A stretch of 64,000 nucleotides of DNA, from positions 12,804,001-12,868,000 of the forward strand of contig NC_044009.1 in the NCBI RefSeq assembly GCF_900496995.4, read 5' to 3'. The notes under the pieces are model-generated. The model saw nothing but the letters and a program-made list of their open reading frames with translations. It made no database searches and was not told the DNA's origin. Both the position numbers and the translations under genes were made by a program. Position 1 is the first letter of the stretch. The number at the start of each line of letters is the position of its first letter. This DNA is from Aquila chrysaetos chrysaetos (Eukaryota; Chordata; Aves; Accipitriformes; Accipitridae). Of the stretch, positions 1 to 12,900 are shown in pieces.

Positions 1-3000
1 GCAACCTTACTTCACTCTACAACAGAGAGCCTTGCAGGAGTAACGTATGCCAAAGATTAATTGGTTCCCAGATAATTTCATGGTGACAGGAGCTGTAGTT
101 TCCACAGATAAATCTGTGGGTTCTGGTTTTGACCATGAGTTTGTGGCTTTCCCACTTGTGTGCTGGACTGTAAGAGTGCACAGTAGAGGAAATGTTAATT
201 TGGGCATGGAAGGTTAGTCCTTTTGCCAGTGGCTCAGGAGAATGTAACTTAATATTTGTGCATCCATGTGAATTCTTGTTTTGCAGGAATCTTGTTTCTT
301 TATAGAGTAGTGGATACATATTTCCTTCCAAAGGCAAGCAAGAGAACATTGCACTTATGACTTGTCTGTATTTGACTAGACTTTGAGAACTAACTACACT
401 TCAAATTGTGCTAAGTAGTGCATATCATGTATCATTCCCAATTCAAACTGCTTGGTTTTACTGCTTCATGATCTGCTCTACACAGTTATTGACGTTTAAT
501 GGGATAATTCCCTCAGTTAAGACAGAACTAATTTTTTTGCTTCCTAGTCTTGAAGCTTCCCCTTAGGAATAATTAAAACTGACTCCTGATGCTTTAACTT
601 TGATGTTGTCTTTAATACTTTTCTGATCAGAGAAGGTCTTAAGTGTTGTTGGTCCCAAGTGGTTTAGAAACCCTAAGTCAGAACTTCAAAGACTGAAAAA
701 ATTAAAATTCCTTTTCTACATCTTCTGTTTTTAAATCTTTTAGGGCTTGTTAGTTCCCATTCCCAAGGCCTTCCTGAACTGTAACTGCTAAACTGGCTTT
801 TATGACAAAATAAGATGACTGCTAGAGCAGCATCTTGGATAAGACATTAGGTATTGCAAAAGTTGACAATGTTGATTGTGCAAGGTGTTGTTTTATTGTT
901 CCCTGTGCCAATTCTGAACATTCAGTGATGTTGAGTATTGCTCAGAGTCTGATTAATATATTGATGTGCTCATCCTCAAGTTGCCTAAACAGGAGAGGAG
1001 AGTACCTGGGCTGAAGTTCAGGCAGATGGGATGGCCCTGCTGTGAGCTTTCCAGCATTTAAAATCTAGGCTCTATGTGGAGCACACTGAGCATCCCCCTT
1101 GCATATGTATTCCCTAGCAGGGGAACTGAGGTCAGGACAAGCACCAGTGTGCTTGGGAAAGATCATTTCCAGTCTTAGGCTGAGGGCATGTGCAACTACA
1201 GTAGCCCATGATGTCAGGGAGAAATAAATCCTGTGCTGCTGCAGCAAAGTTTGCACTCTAGTTTTCTAATGGTTGCTGTCTCTCAGGCCCAGCTACTGCT
1301 GAATTTGTTCCTCGGGACCATTCAGCATATCTATATTGGGGATTTTATTTGGAACTGGAGAGAAAGCGTGATCCTTCTGCATTTTACGCCTTCTTGAATC
1401 AAGGGTTGGATGAATTTTCTGTCATCCTTTGCAGTAGTTTCAGGAAATGTTGTTTTGTTCCTGATGACGCTTCATCAGAGTTGCTCTGAGGAGACGCTCT
1501 GGCTGACACGCAGCTCAAGCCTTGGCACTTGCTCCAGAAACGCTTCTGCCAAATGCCTCGCCACTGAGTTACTGCTCCTGGGCTCCAACTGTTTGCTCTT
1601 TGCAAGGTGGGGAACTGCTGGGGAAGGGAAGCATTTAGTGAATCACAACTCCCACGCCTTTGCATACCCACTAATTCCGAGCCAAAATACTTTCACCCTT
1701 ACTCACACCAGATACCACCTTTACTCCAGAATCTTTTCCATCCATCCTGTAGGCTGTGATGCATAAAGGAGATGAGAGACTCTGGGGCTTCTCTGAAGAC
1801 AGATGGCTGACCTAAAGCCATAAATATGTGTGTGCCTGCATCAGACATTCGAGTTACCTTAGTGACTTCTGTTCTCTTCTGTTCCTGCTGTCAGCTGCCA
1901 TCGCCAACACAGGAGCAACAGCAGAAAGAGGACTGAATTACCCATCAGTTTGGCTGTAGGAATATCTTGCAGCTTGACAAGGGGCAGTATCAATTTTTTA
2001 AATGGGTGCTTGAAGAAGCTTTCTCAGCTCTGCTAGCTTTCACTGGTACTGTGCTAATCCTTTGTCAGATGTATGTTTAATAGTAAGCCAGAAAGAATAT
2101 TTCTTCTGCGTCTTTAGCTATATAGTGACAGGGATTTGTTACAGTATGGCCTATTTTAAGCACCTTAAAACATGTGCTGACTGGCATAAAACACTCTAAA
2201 ATGGCTTGATTTTAAGATTCATGTGTGTTGATGCCAAACAGGACCCTTTCAAAAATTTGTCTGAACTCTTAGACACTAGAAAAATTGTAGTCAGTGAAAC
2301 AGATTGTATTGTGTTTGGTGCTGATGTGAGTGGTTAAAATCCATGTTTCTTAAAGATAGGACAGGTCTGAGAGGAAAGTGCTTCCTGGGTCTTCACAGAG
2401 CTGACTATCAGAAGTGAAACTGTATAGCATGTAGTAAGCAACTCGGATAATTTCTTCTGTGGCCCCTTGGACAGTGAAGGGGGTGAGTTTGGTGCTGTTT
2501 GTACCACTGAGATTTGAGGCAGCAGTACAAGATCCAGGGTGGAAGCAACATGTGTGGAGACCCACAATCTGGAGCCACCAAGCCTGAAGCTGCAAAGGTG
2601 GGTCTGAACCCTTCTGCTGGGCCAGACATGGAGCATCTTCTGGCACAGGGTCAATGTCAGAACATGGCACCAGTCTGAATCTGTGGTATTCATGGGATGG
2701 AAGCTTAGCCTCAGAAAATAGGGAGCATCAAGTCAGATATTCTCTTCTCTCCATAACTATTTGAGCTCATTGTGTGGAGTAAAGGCAGGTAATGGTGGTG
2801 TTACTGGCACAGAGCGTTTGAAGGACCTAGATGTGAGTGTTGGGTAACACCTGAAGCTCACGTGATCTTATGACATTAGCAGAGCCTGGAAAGGAAAAGA
2901 TAGTGGGTTTTTTGCTGGTGTGAAGTGGTGGAAAAAAACCCCTATTGTTGCAACATTAATCATGAAGGTATTGATAGCTCTTTCTACCATATGTTGAGGT

Positions 3001-4060
3001 GGTAAGAGTGGTGTTCTTGCCACAGTCCTTTTCTTCTTTCTTTTTCCATATCTGTGAAATAAGGATGGTCTGCTTACTTGGTAGTCTTCCTAGATGTAAT
3101 GAAAGGTATTTGTCTTGTACTTTGAGTTGGTATTTAGGTACCCAGTGAAATGGATAGGCGTTAACTGGCCAAATCCCACTAGGCATATGTTGTCCTCAGA
3201 GGGCTGAATCTGCTAGCTAAAATAAGTATTGCTCAAATATAAATAGAGCCACTTCAGTTGGGTTGATGACGTTGAAGGCTGGTAAAAGTGACTGCAGCTG
3301 GCTCATGCTTTGAGGAGGCAATGCCAGGCAGGAGTTTGTCACTAAAGTGACTGATACTATTCCCTCCACCCTGCTCCCCTCCCTCAACCTAAAGCTTTCC
3401 ATGGAAATTTTAGCTGCATTGGCTCTGGCTAAGACTTCAGGCTTAAAAACATCCTTGCACTTCTGCTCGCATTCAGGTTTTTACTAAAACACAGCAGTGA
3501 GCCAACCAGTGTGAGCTTGCTGGCTAGTGTGGCCTTCCAGTGACTGATGGATAAAAAGTTGGCCCTGGCCCCCAAGACGGTGGTTATTTTCTTTATGGTC
3601 ATGCCTAATAGTCTCCAGTGTGCTCAGGTTACAGAAAGGGGGTGACTCAGCTATATCAACATCTGAACAGCCTTACAATGTTCTCTGTCTCTTCATTAAC
3701 CATGTAAAGAGCTTGAGCAAACTGGGAGTGGAGGTCAATGCCTGCAGTTAGCTGGGTTGAATCTTGGCCATGGTGAGAGGCAGCTTCTTTTCCCCAATTC
3801 AATGATAAACCGTTGACAAGTTCGGCTAGCACTAAGGATTAGGAACGTTTGTTTTGGAAAGAAATTCAGCATTAGAAAACAGTCGAGATGCTTATTTTGT
3901 TCAGGACTGAGATACAGAGAATTTCAGGATGTGGTTCTGACTTCTTCTCAACCACAGAGTAGCATTTTATTTTACTCACAGTTTTATTTAATGTGAAGGT
4001 CTACCCAGGCTTTAAAGAGTTGGTTCAGCCAGAGTCAGGTCTTCAAGAATCTGCAGAAGC

Positions 4061-4130
4061 TCACACTGGCTATGTGTGGTAGAGCTAGAAATAAAACCCA
4101 TGTCTCCAGAGACTTGGTTGTCATCACTAT
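4061..4130 (-). repeat. Possible MIR/L2-like repeat fragment
   Basis: GTGTGGTAGAGCTAGAAATA, then AAACCCATGTCTCCAGAGAC, resembles the complement of the MIR/L2 segment TGGCAGAGCTAGGAATAG and AACCCAGGTCTCCTGACTC. It is short and diverged. Confidence 0.4.
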
Positions 4131-5831
4131 AAGGCAGTTCTCAAGGTGCTTTGTTTTCCTTGTGTTATATGAAAAGAAGGCTAGACTAGAGTGTCTGCCT
4201 TGACAGTTTTTCCTTTTGCAAGGAATGAGGGGAGATTCACTCCTTCCAGTGGTGATGAGAATTGCCTCTGTGTTAAAGTCCATAAACTGCAAGAGATTAA
4301 GCTGAACATTATGTACAGATTAGAAATGTAACTTTGCCCAAGAACTAAAGATGCAGGAAAAAACAGAATCATGGCCTTGGCAGCAGCCTGGAACATACAG
4401 TAAGTACTTACGTTGGGTGTGGGATGTAACGCCATTACTTACTACCGTTACAGTAAATGCTTCAAGTCTGTCTTCCAACAATTGCTGGAGGCTTCTTGAG
4501 AGCAGAGAACTCAACAAGGCCATGGGGGAATACTGCGGGATTTCTCTAAACCAAACCAACCACTCATTAGCCATTGCCTTAAGTCTCTAAACCTGCTCTG
4601 CTCCCCAAGCTGAACGTGCTCCACCGCTCCAGGCAAATCATGCGGTTTAAGCACTTGAATTAGAAAGCAGGAGGCATTCTGGTTTTTTATCTGGGAGACA
4701 GAGGTACAAACATACCTAGTACAAACTCTTGGGTTTTGGTTTTCTTTTTTTCCTCTTCACTGTGTCTGGGTGGGGGAAAGTTTTTTTTAATATGAATGAT
4801 AAAAAGATGAGCTGTAATTCTTTTTCCATTTGGAAACTGAGGGGGTAGAAGATAATAAAAAAGGAGAAAAATATGTTACTGGACCCGTTGAGGGCGTGAA
4901 AAATTTCTTACCTTTCAGTTCAGCTTCAACAGCAGAGCTTGGAAAAAAAAAAAAACTGTAGAAGAAAGAAACATTGTTTTAAGTGAAGCCATTTCAGGCT
5001 CTAAACTTGGAACTTTTCCCTTGAAAAATGTTACAGTGCAACATCTTGAGAAATTTGAAACTTAACTCATCTGAAGTAACTCTTTCCTATGAATATTTTC
5101 ATTTTTAGTGAGGTGTCCATTTGCTCCAATGTCTTAATGAAATATTCCTAAATAAATTTTATGCCCCCGAAAAAAGTGTCTCTTGCCTGCATTCAAACCA
5201 ACTGTTATTGAAAGAAGGTTTTGGATGAAGGGAGAAGATATGTCAAGTTATGTTTGCATCAGGTAGCACTTAAAAGTTCAAAACCCATTCAGTCATTCTG
5301 ATCAGTTGGGTGGTACTATGCTCGAGACTGCAGAGACCAGCATGCTGAAAGCTCAGTGCTTTGTGTGTTTCCTTCTGTTTTTAAATTCCTGGCTACAAAC
5401 ATCACAGAAATTGCTGCCATGCTTTGAACACTCACGTGTCAGAACTTAAACAAATTTTCCCATCAGTCATCCTCAGGTACCCAAGGTACTTCAGGCCAGT
5501 GTGGGGAAAGGTTCCTGGCTGGGGGCAATCTGGAGCACCTACAGAATGTTTCTGCTGTGTCTTGCCCTCTGGAGTGGTCTCTTTCTCTGTTAAGTGACTG
5601 GAGAGAGATTCTGGCTGGCTGCATTAGGTCCCTAGACAAGCATGATGCGATAATCTCCCTGTGCAATTCTGGCTCTTAGAAGTGATGAGAACGTCACCAT
5701 TGACATCCATGCACCCAGGGTTTCACCTACAGTGACTGAGCGTGACATTTTTATTCCATCCAGTTCTTTTGGGGGCTCTGCTTGTTGAAAGCACAGCCAC
5801 AAGGAAGATGTCTGGCACTGTGCCTCCTGGG

Positions 5832-5839
5832 TGACGTCA
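5832..5839. promoter_or_regulatory. Perfect CRE palindrome
   Basis: TGACGTCA is the full CREB/ATF consensus. It is isolated, with no promoter or gene nearby, so it may be a chance match. Confidence 0.2.
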
Positions 5840-6720
5840 TGGACTGTGATTCTTAAAAGGCTGCTACATGCATGGGAAAAAATTTGATCTTGTACAAACA
5901 GGACAGCCACATGCAGTTATGGTCAACTTACATGTTCTCCTTCCCAGTGAATAAAGGCTGTTCAGCTGAGACGCATGCCTTCTGTTTTCACTTGCCAGCA
6001 GTTTTCAGCTGATATCACAGTCACACGAAGGCAACACCAAGTAGGAACTGTGTTAACCAGTTTATTTTTTTTTCTCCGATCTTCCAATTTTATCCTCTTC
6101 TGTTCCTCTCTGTCTACCGTTTGATATAAAATGCTTTGAGTAGAAGCATACTGGGGGTTTGTTTTTACTTGCTATTAGTTGAAGATAGTGTAAGACTCTA
6201 AGCATGCAGGCAGAGAGAATGGGACTCTGAAAGGTGGTGCTGGGGTTGATGGGACTATGGTTCTTAAAGTTTTTAGACCAACCAGGCTGCCATCATCTGT
6301 CTAACTTTTCCCCAGAGCACCCTCAGGCAAGAGGTAGAAGCAGGACCCTGTGTGACACTTGACGTATGCTATGAGACCAATCTGGTCACACAGTTGGGGT
6401 GAGTTTAAAAATCCCTGATGAATTGCATCCTTTGCTGCAGAAGGGTCTGTGTGTTTCCCAGCTGCCAGAGAGGGAGCAGTGCTCCACGCAGCCAGGGATG
6501 CTTGGTGTCCCGTGGCTTTCTGGTGAGCTGGTAACATGCTCTTGTCTGGGTACCAGTGGTAGGATATCGATGGAATCTCTGCAGAACACGGCTTGTGTAA
6601 GGCTAGATTAAAGTATGAACTTGCAAAGGCTGTGAATTCCATTAGTCAGACTCAAAAATGCAAAGCAAAATCAGTTGGAACCAATAATAGGAGAAAGCAG
6701 AAACTTGTCTACATTTAAAA

Positions 6721-6906
6721 GCATAAGAATGGCTCTGCTGGGTCAGATCACAGGTCTGCCTGGCTTGCCATCTTGTTCCTAGCATGGTCTGGGTGTAGAG
6801 GTCTGGAGAAAGTGTCAAAATAGAATATGTATGTAGCGTTACTTCCCCTGGATACTTTCCAAATCTCCAGCAATTCTAGCTGGAAGGCTTCCTGAGCCAG
6901 AGATTG
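6721..6906. repeat. Old CR1/L3-like interspersed repeat, copy A
   Basis: GCATAAGAATGGCTCTGCTG then GGTCAGATCACAGGTCTGCC opens a degenerate copy of the same family as 16714-16890. Further on are GTTACTTCCCCTGGATAC, CTCCAGCAATTCTAGCTG and GGCTTCCTGAGCCAGAG, which correspond in order to the latter part of copy B. It is diverged and has no coding capacity. Confidence 0.6.
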
Positions 6907-9900
6907 TTTCTTTGTGTTTATTAATTCTAATTTTTATTTCAGAAGATATTTGTGCTCTCCTCCAGCATAGGGAATTGCAGAGGGTCCTGGGTTGCAGAAG
7001 CAGCAGTGTAACTAGCCTTGCCCGAATGCAGCATGACCTCCTGGGCAGGACTGCGAAGCGCTGTTCCGCGCGCAGGTCGGCTTGGTCCGGCCGTTCTTCG
7101 TCCCTGTGAGGCTGTTTGTCTGGCAGCCTGGCTGTGAGGACAGCTCGTGATCACGGGGTGCAGGAGGTGCCAGTCTGCCTTCAGCTCCTGCCTGTGGTGC
7201 CAGTGCAGGTCTGAGGGGTCAGTGGGGTGGGTGGAGAGGAGATGCTTCATCCTCATTCAGGAATATCGGGCAGGGAGAGGGTGGTACTCTCAGCTCTTAA
7301 ACTGGTAAGTAAGGAAACCCAGGCTATGGTATATCCATCACTGTAATTGAAAAGACTGTTCTCTGCAGAGGCTGAATTAGCTCTTGGATTAGGATATCCA
7401 GTTTACTGCTGCTACAAGCAGCCATGTGTGTGCTGTCTCTTCATGAAGTTACCTTGGGTGCCCTGGCTTTCTGTGTCCATAAGGTGGAACATGACTAGGC
7501 TTTGGCTTTCACCAGGGCAGCAACAGGCCCAGCACTTTTACAGGCACTTTGCAGTTGAAACCAAGTCAAATTTGCATTAGACATCACAGGCTGAAGTCAA
7601 AGACATGTAGGGATAATGCCAAGCAATAATCCTTGCCATATTCCTGGACTGTACTAGAAGTCATTCTTCTTCTGTACTGAGGCTGTTCTAGTAACTAGCT
7701 GGCAGTTAGTAAAAAAAAAAATGTCACCATTAAAGATGCTACTAAGCCTAGCCCATTTGTCTGCTGGTGGAGACATTCCTTGTCTGGCTTCCTCGTGAAT
7801 CACAGGGAGAGTGAAAACTTACTTGTCAAGCCTCCTACTCAAATTTTTCCTGAGAATATTAATCTAGGGTCCTGATGCTGTTCTCCAGAAGCCTCCTATG
7901 TAGCCAAGCCAAGAGAACAGGAGGGACTTCAGGAGCTGGTCCAAAGTCCTACAGCTTCCAACCTTGTTTGTGCCATGAAGTTTCCACTGTGGCTTTGCAA
8001 GATCAGAGAGAGAGAGTCCAAACACCAAACTGACTAGTGTATAAGATGCAGTTCACTAGTTTCAGTGCATCATGCTGAGGTCAGTGGGATCCAGGTAGAA
8101 AGGTACGCTTTTCCTCTCTATCCAAACTGTGATATGATGCAAGGAGCTTCAGGTATGATTACCGGAAGCACTGTGTACCACTTTTTCCAGTGTAATCACT
8201 GTGATATCAACTCTATTACTTTGTTTATCTGCCTCTAAAAGAGGTACTGTAATATTTACTTCCCAGTATGAATTTACAGTTGTTTTATTGCTTAGGAAGA
8301 GTGGATAAGGATGCAGATCTGAATGAATAGAAAGGTCTTAGGGTCAGAGTTTGAATCCAGTACTCAAGAGGGTGACATACATTTTCCCTACTGGTTCCAG
8401 GAAGATTAGAGTAAGTACTTTGCAAAATGGGTGACTTAATATTTTTGGATTTTTCTGTGTCTTGGTGAGCTACCATGCTAATAGGAATACTGTTACTTTA
8501 AAGATTGTTGCCCTCCTTTCCTTTTTGTGCACCAAACTAAATGCTAGACCTTCAACCACAAGCCTTGCTTTAATTAGGTCTGCTTCAAACAGACATACAC
8601 ACATGCTATGAAGAATTATGGGCTGTCGCTGCCAAGGATGCCATCAAATGACTGAGTGAAAGGGAACATTTACAAACAAATAAAACCTGTTATTAAGGGG
8701 ATTATTAATGAAAGGTCTTTGAACAAAATAACCCTCTCCTCCTCAAAATGTTTGAGGTTATTTTTTTTGTAAGCTCCTCTTTTTTTTCTTTTTAGTAAGC
8801 TTTATGGGAAAATAAATACCACACAGTTCCTCCAAAGGAGTGACTGAAGAAGCAGTCAGCATCATATGGGTCAGTTCTTTGGGACCTGGAGGTTTCGCAA
8901 CAGCTCATGTCATGTGTCTGTACACCCCTGCCATTTTGCACAGATGTACTGAACTTTACAATCTGGGCTAATTAGCACCAGGCCTGATGAGTAGCTGTGG
9001 AGTGGGAATTCAGGAGCCGGGGGACAGAGAAAAATAATTCATAGGGTTATTATTTGGTTTTGGTTAGCTAGGGAAAATGTTTGCAGAGCTGGAAAATACG
9101 ACTTGGCACTTAGGGTTTCATTTAGCAAATGGGGGTGAATAGCTGGGAGACAGGGGAAGTGGTCTGTTTTTCTGGTTTTCGGATCATGTAGGCAAGAGTT
9201 TGCCTGTCATGTCGTCTTTGCTTGCCATGCTAGATATTAAGGCCTTGCTGTACTGAGCACTGAGCTGACAAGGTGAGAACAGTGGTTGCTTGCTTTGTTT
9301 TGCTGCTGGGAGGTCACTGCTGCTGGGCAGAGCAGCAGCAGTGTGTGTCCTTCCCCAGCAGCTCCAGTTCCTTATCCACAGTAATTGGTGCTATTTCCTA
9401 GTGAGCGTAACATCAGCAGGTCAGCAACACGTGGTCTGTGTGCCTGAGAGAGCTCTTCATATACTGGGCTGGATATAGCAGTGCCTGAGGAGCAGATGTT
9501 CTCTCTTTTGTACCATGTTTGCTGTGGGAAGAGCTGGGAGGACAGCGCTCTCAAATCACTGAAGTTCTTGCTTGCTGTGAGAACCCGGTCCTGGCTCAAA
9601 GATGGCTAGGCAGATGAGGAATGCCAACAAAAGAGGGGAGGAAAGAGAAGCCCTGAGAAAGGAACTGATTTCTCCATTAGCCTTTTCATCGGGCAAGTGG
9701 CAACATGAAGAGAGCCCACATCTCCTGAGGGTCTATCTTCCTTTACGTTTGCTCAGCCAGTTGCTCATAGCCTGAGTTACAAGGTGACTCTACATTCCTT
9801 GTCCCTGTTACGGTACTCCACTCCTGGTGTGTATCATCCATTTTGAAACCAAGCAGGGCTGATGGACCAAGTTCAAAGACACTTTTGCCGACAGTAGCAC

Positions 9901-12900
9901 CTAGTTTACCTACAAAAGCATGCGTTGTTGCTGAGGAAAAGGACAGGTCTTGCTGTGCAATTCTGACTGTCAAGGGTGAGGTGATGCTCTCCCATGCTGA
10001 TGTGCTACAGGCAGGGTGAGGGAAGCATATTTCTGAGCTGGAGACTGACTGGGGCTTTCAAGGGAAGCCAGGGCTTTGCTGGGAAACTCAGAGCAGTTTG
10101 GCAGATGCTTGGGGGCTGGAGGAGGTACCCAAAAGAGAAAGGCAGGAGTTGATCAGTGTGAAGAAGAGGGAGGGCAAGGCCAAAGTACCTGGGATAGGGG
10201 AGGCAGCCTGTACTCCATCAAGGGACCTAGTTTGCTTGTGCAGCTACAGGAGTCAGGGTCCTGCAGCTTTCTAGTATTGCTTCTGGTCCGACTCTGGTCG
10301 TGAGCTCAAGTAGCTGGTAGAAAATGGATGATGCAGAAGAAGCATCTCTGGAGTTGGAAACGGTAAAAGGCTTGGCTTCTTCCACAGCAAAAGTTTCCGG
10401 GAATCAGGATGGAAAAAAATTCAGCTGGATTAGGAGAGTGCAGCTGGGAGCAAGGACCCTGCCAGTTCCTCCCTCCTTGCTGTCACTGCAAAGGAAAGCA
10501 AGGGAATGCGTTTAAAGGGATTTCACATGATGCAATTGCATCCCTTTCTTTGGGAGGCAGAGGCCTTGCTGATGTCTGTCTTGCTTGCATCCGATGTGGA
10601 TTGCCCCTGAGGGCCACATGCTGCTTGCTCTCTGCCTATGCACTCCAGCTGCCGTTTGCTCCAGATGAAAACCCCTGGTCTATGAAAACCAAGGAGCTGA
10701 CCTGTTGCTCTGATGAATGAAGCACCTATTTAATGTGTGGCACTGCACAGCTTAGTGGGAACCTGTGAAGGGGAATAAATGGGATTTGCTCTCTAGTAGT
10801 GCTCACTGCTCCTTTCCTGCCATCTCCGTAACATAGTAGAGCCCCCACGAGGCCTAATTCAATGCATAGTGCTCTCGGCACTTCTGAGCACCAATGTCCT
10901 GTGTTACCTAAGCTGTGCAGCTCCTACAAATGCCTGGAAATGCCACCTCCTGACTGTGGCTGAACTGGCATTCGTAGGAGCACTGTGTTCACCAGCAAGC
11001 AGCTTGCAGTATTTAGACTATGGTCTTCAGTGGCTGAATACAAAACTGAGATCCTCAAGTCCTCCTGTTCAGGAGCTGCCTCATGTCAGAAGCATGGGCT
11101 GGTTGCAATACTTTCCATGTTGTACCGTCACAACTCTGGCATCTGGTGGGGCAAGTGCCCAGCACGGCTGCTGCTGGGAAGGGAGGCCAGTGTTTAAGGA
11201 TTTGGATGCAGCTGCAGCAGAAGAGGTCCCAAACCTCCACAACCTGGCTTCATCCCTCGCTGTACCCAATAAGGCAAGCCCCGAGCACAGGATTTACCTT
11301 ATGGCTGAGGTCCCCCACCAAATCTAGATAAAAGAAGGCAGCATCCTGCCTTTATTAGGTGGTTGGCTTATTCAGAGATGGAGACAGGCCTTTTGCCTTT
11401 GCTGCTCAAACACTTCCCTTGCTGGGAGCGTGCCTGGACAGACTGCAGAGCCGCTCTAGCTCTTCCAGGCCAACGTTTCCTGGGCGCAGGAGGCAGGGAG
11501 AGCTCAGCCCTGCACCTTGAACGCTTGCCTGGTCTGAAGGGAGGGCTCAGTCCTGGCTCCTGCTCCAGCAAAGGAACTTTAAATGAAGTCTACATGTTTG
11601 AATGAGAAGCACCAAGAGCAGCCTTCCTGCCCCCTTCATAGCCTGTTGCCTGGTACTTACTGTGTGCTCCTACCATGTGTGTTTAAACCCCCTCCAGTGA
11701 ACAAGAGGATCTCAAGGAAGATATAAGAGCAAGCAGTATGTAAGCATCGTCACCTGGTAGGGCTTTTGACTGGCACAGGGAGCAGGGGGTAGGTGTATGA
11801 GGGGTAGGATGCAGTGGAAGATGTGGACAGAGAGATCTGTGAGTAGTTAACTTGTTGTTTGGAAGTGATTTCCTGGCTGCTTGCACTTGAGATGACATTG
11901 TTGGCTTAACTAGAGGGGTTGCTGTCTTCTGTGCTGAGCAGGAGGGGAGGATCATCAGTGCAGCCTGCATCCTTTGAGTGATGAGAAGGAGCAATACTTC
12001 AACAGACATCTTTCCCTTCTCTCTTAATAGTGTAAGATGATCAGGGCAGCCGTGCTTTATAGTTTCTGGTCTAAACCCATGCCACCTTTATTTTGAAAGC
12101 TTTCTTGTGTTGAGTGCTCACGGTCCCGCCTGTACAACTGTGCTTCCTGAGATCCTTGCTCATAATAGTCCTCTGCACTTTCTTTCCTTGGTGGTTGATA
12201 CTCTCCAGTTTTGCTTCTAGGTTTGCTTTTGCTCTCTCTGCCCACTTTCTGCATACCCTCATTGGTAGCCTTACATTTGCTTGAACCTCTCCCAGCTGTT
12301 AGTATGACTGGTGTCTGAGCAGCACGCAGTTTCATGTGTGACTTGGCACACAGTCAGCTGAGGACCATATGCCGGCAGCACTGTGTGATTGAGGCTCTTT
12401 GTAAGTCCACTATTCAGTACTCCATAGCAGACTGCAAAAGAAAACAAGACTTAACATAAGGCCATAGAGAAAACATTGCACTTGGGTGTTTATTTCTTTT
12501 CTCAGGGTCCACCTGTCCACTATTTCTTCCAGTCTGCATGCAAAGAAAAGCCCTCCATGTCAGTAGGTGCACACAGTGACGCTCTCAAACAGATCTAAGT
12601 TAGTACACAGGAGGTCCTTGGGTTCCCCTTAGTCTGGGCCAGGTTCTGCCACCTCAAGTGACACCACGGTGGGTGCATAGCTAAGCAGTATCCACGGGCT
12701 TACTCTGTGTAGGTAAGGATGGCAGAAGGATGGGAGCATAGTAGGCAGTAACTGCGCCATTAAAGGTTGAGTGATAAACGTATCCACAGGGATACACAGC
12801 TTGTTGTAGTCAGATGTGTGAAGAGGGAAAAGTACTGATGGAGAAGGTAGGATTTGGGTAATTTGTTTTCCCCAGATATAGTTTAAGAACTGTTATTTGA

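Larger units (their letters stand above)
1..6720. other. Intergenic, no gene seen
   Basis: Only short open frames (under 125 codons), overlapping on both strands and without recognisable domains, are present. Contents seen are a possible MIR/L2-like fragment at 4061-4130 and a CRE palindrome at 5832. No sequence of the expected neighbour COPS8 is recognised. Confidence 0.65.
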
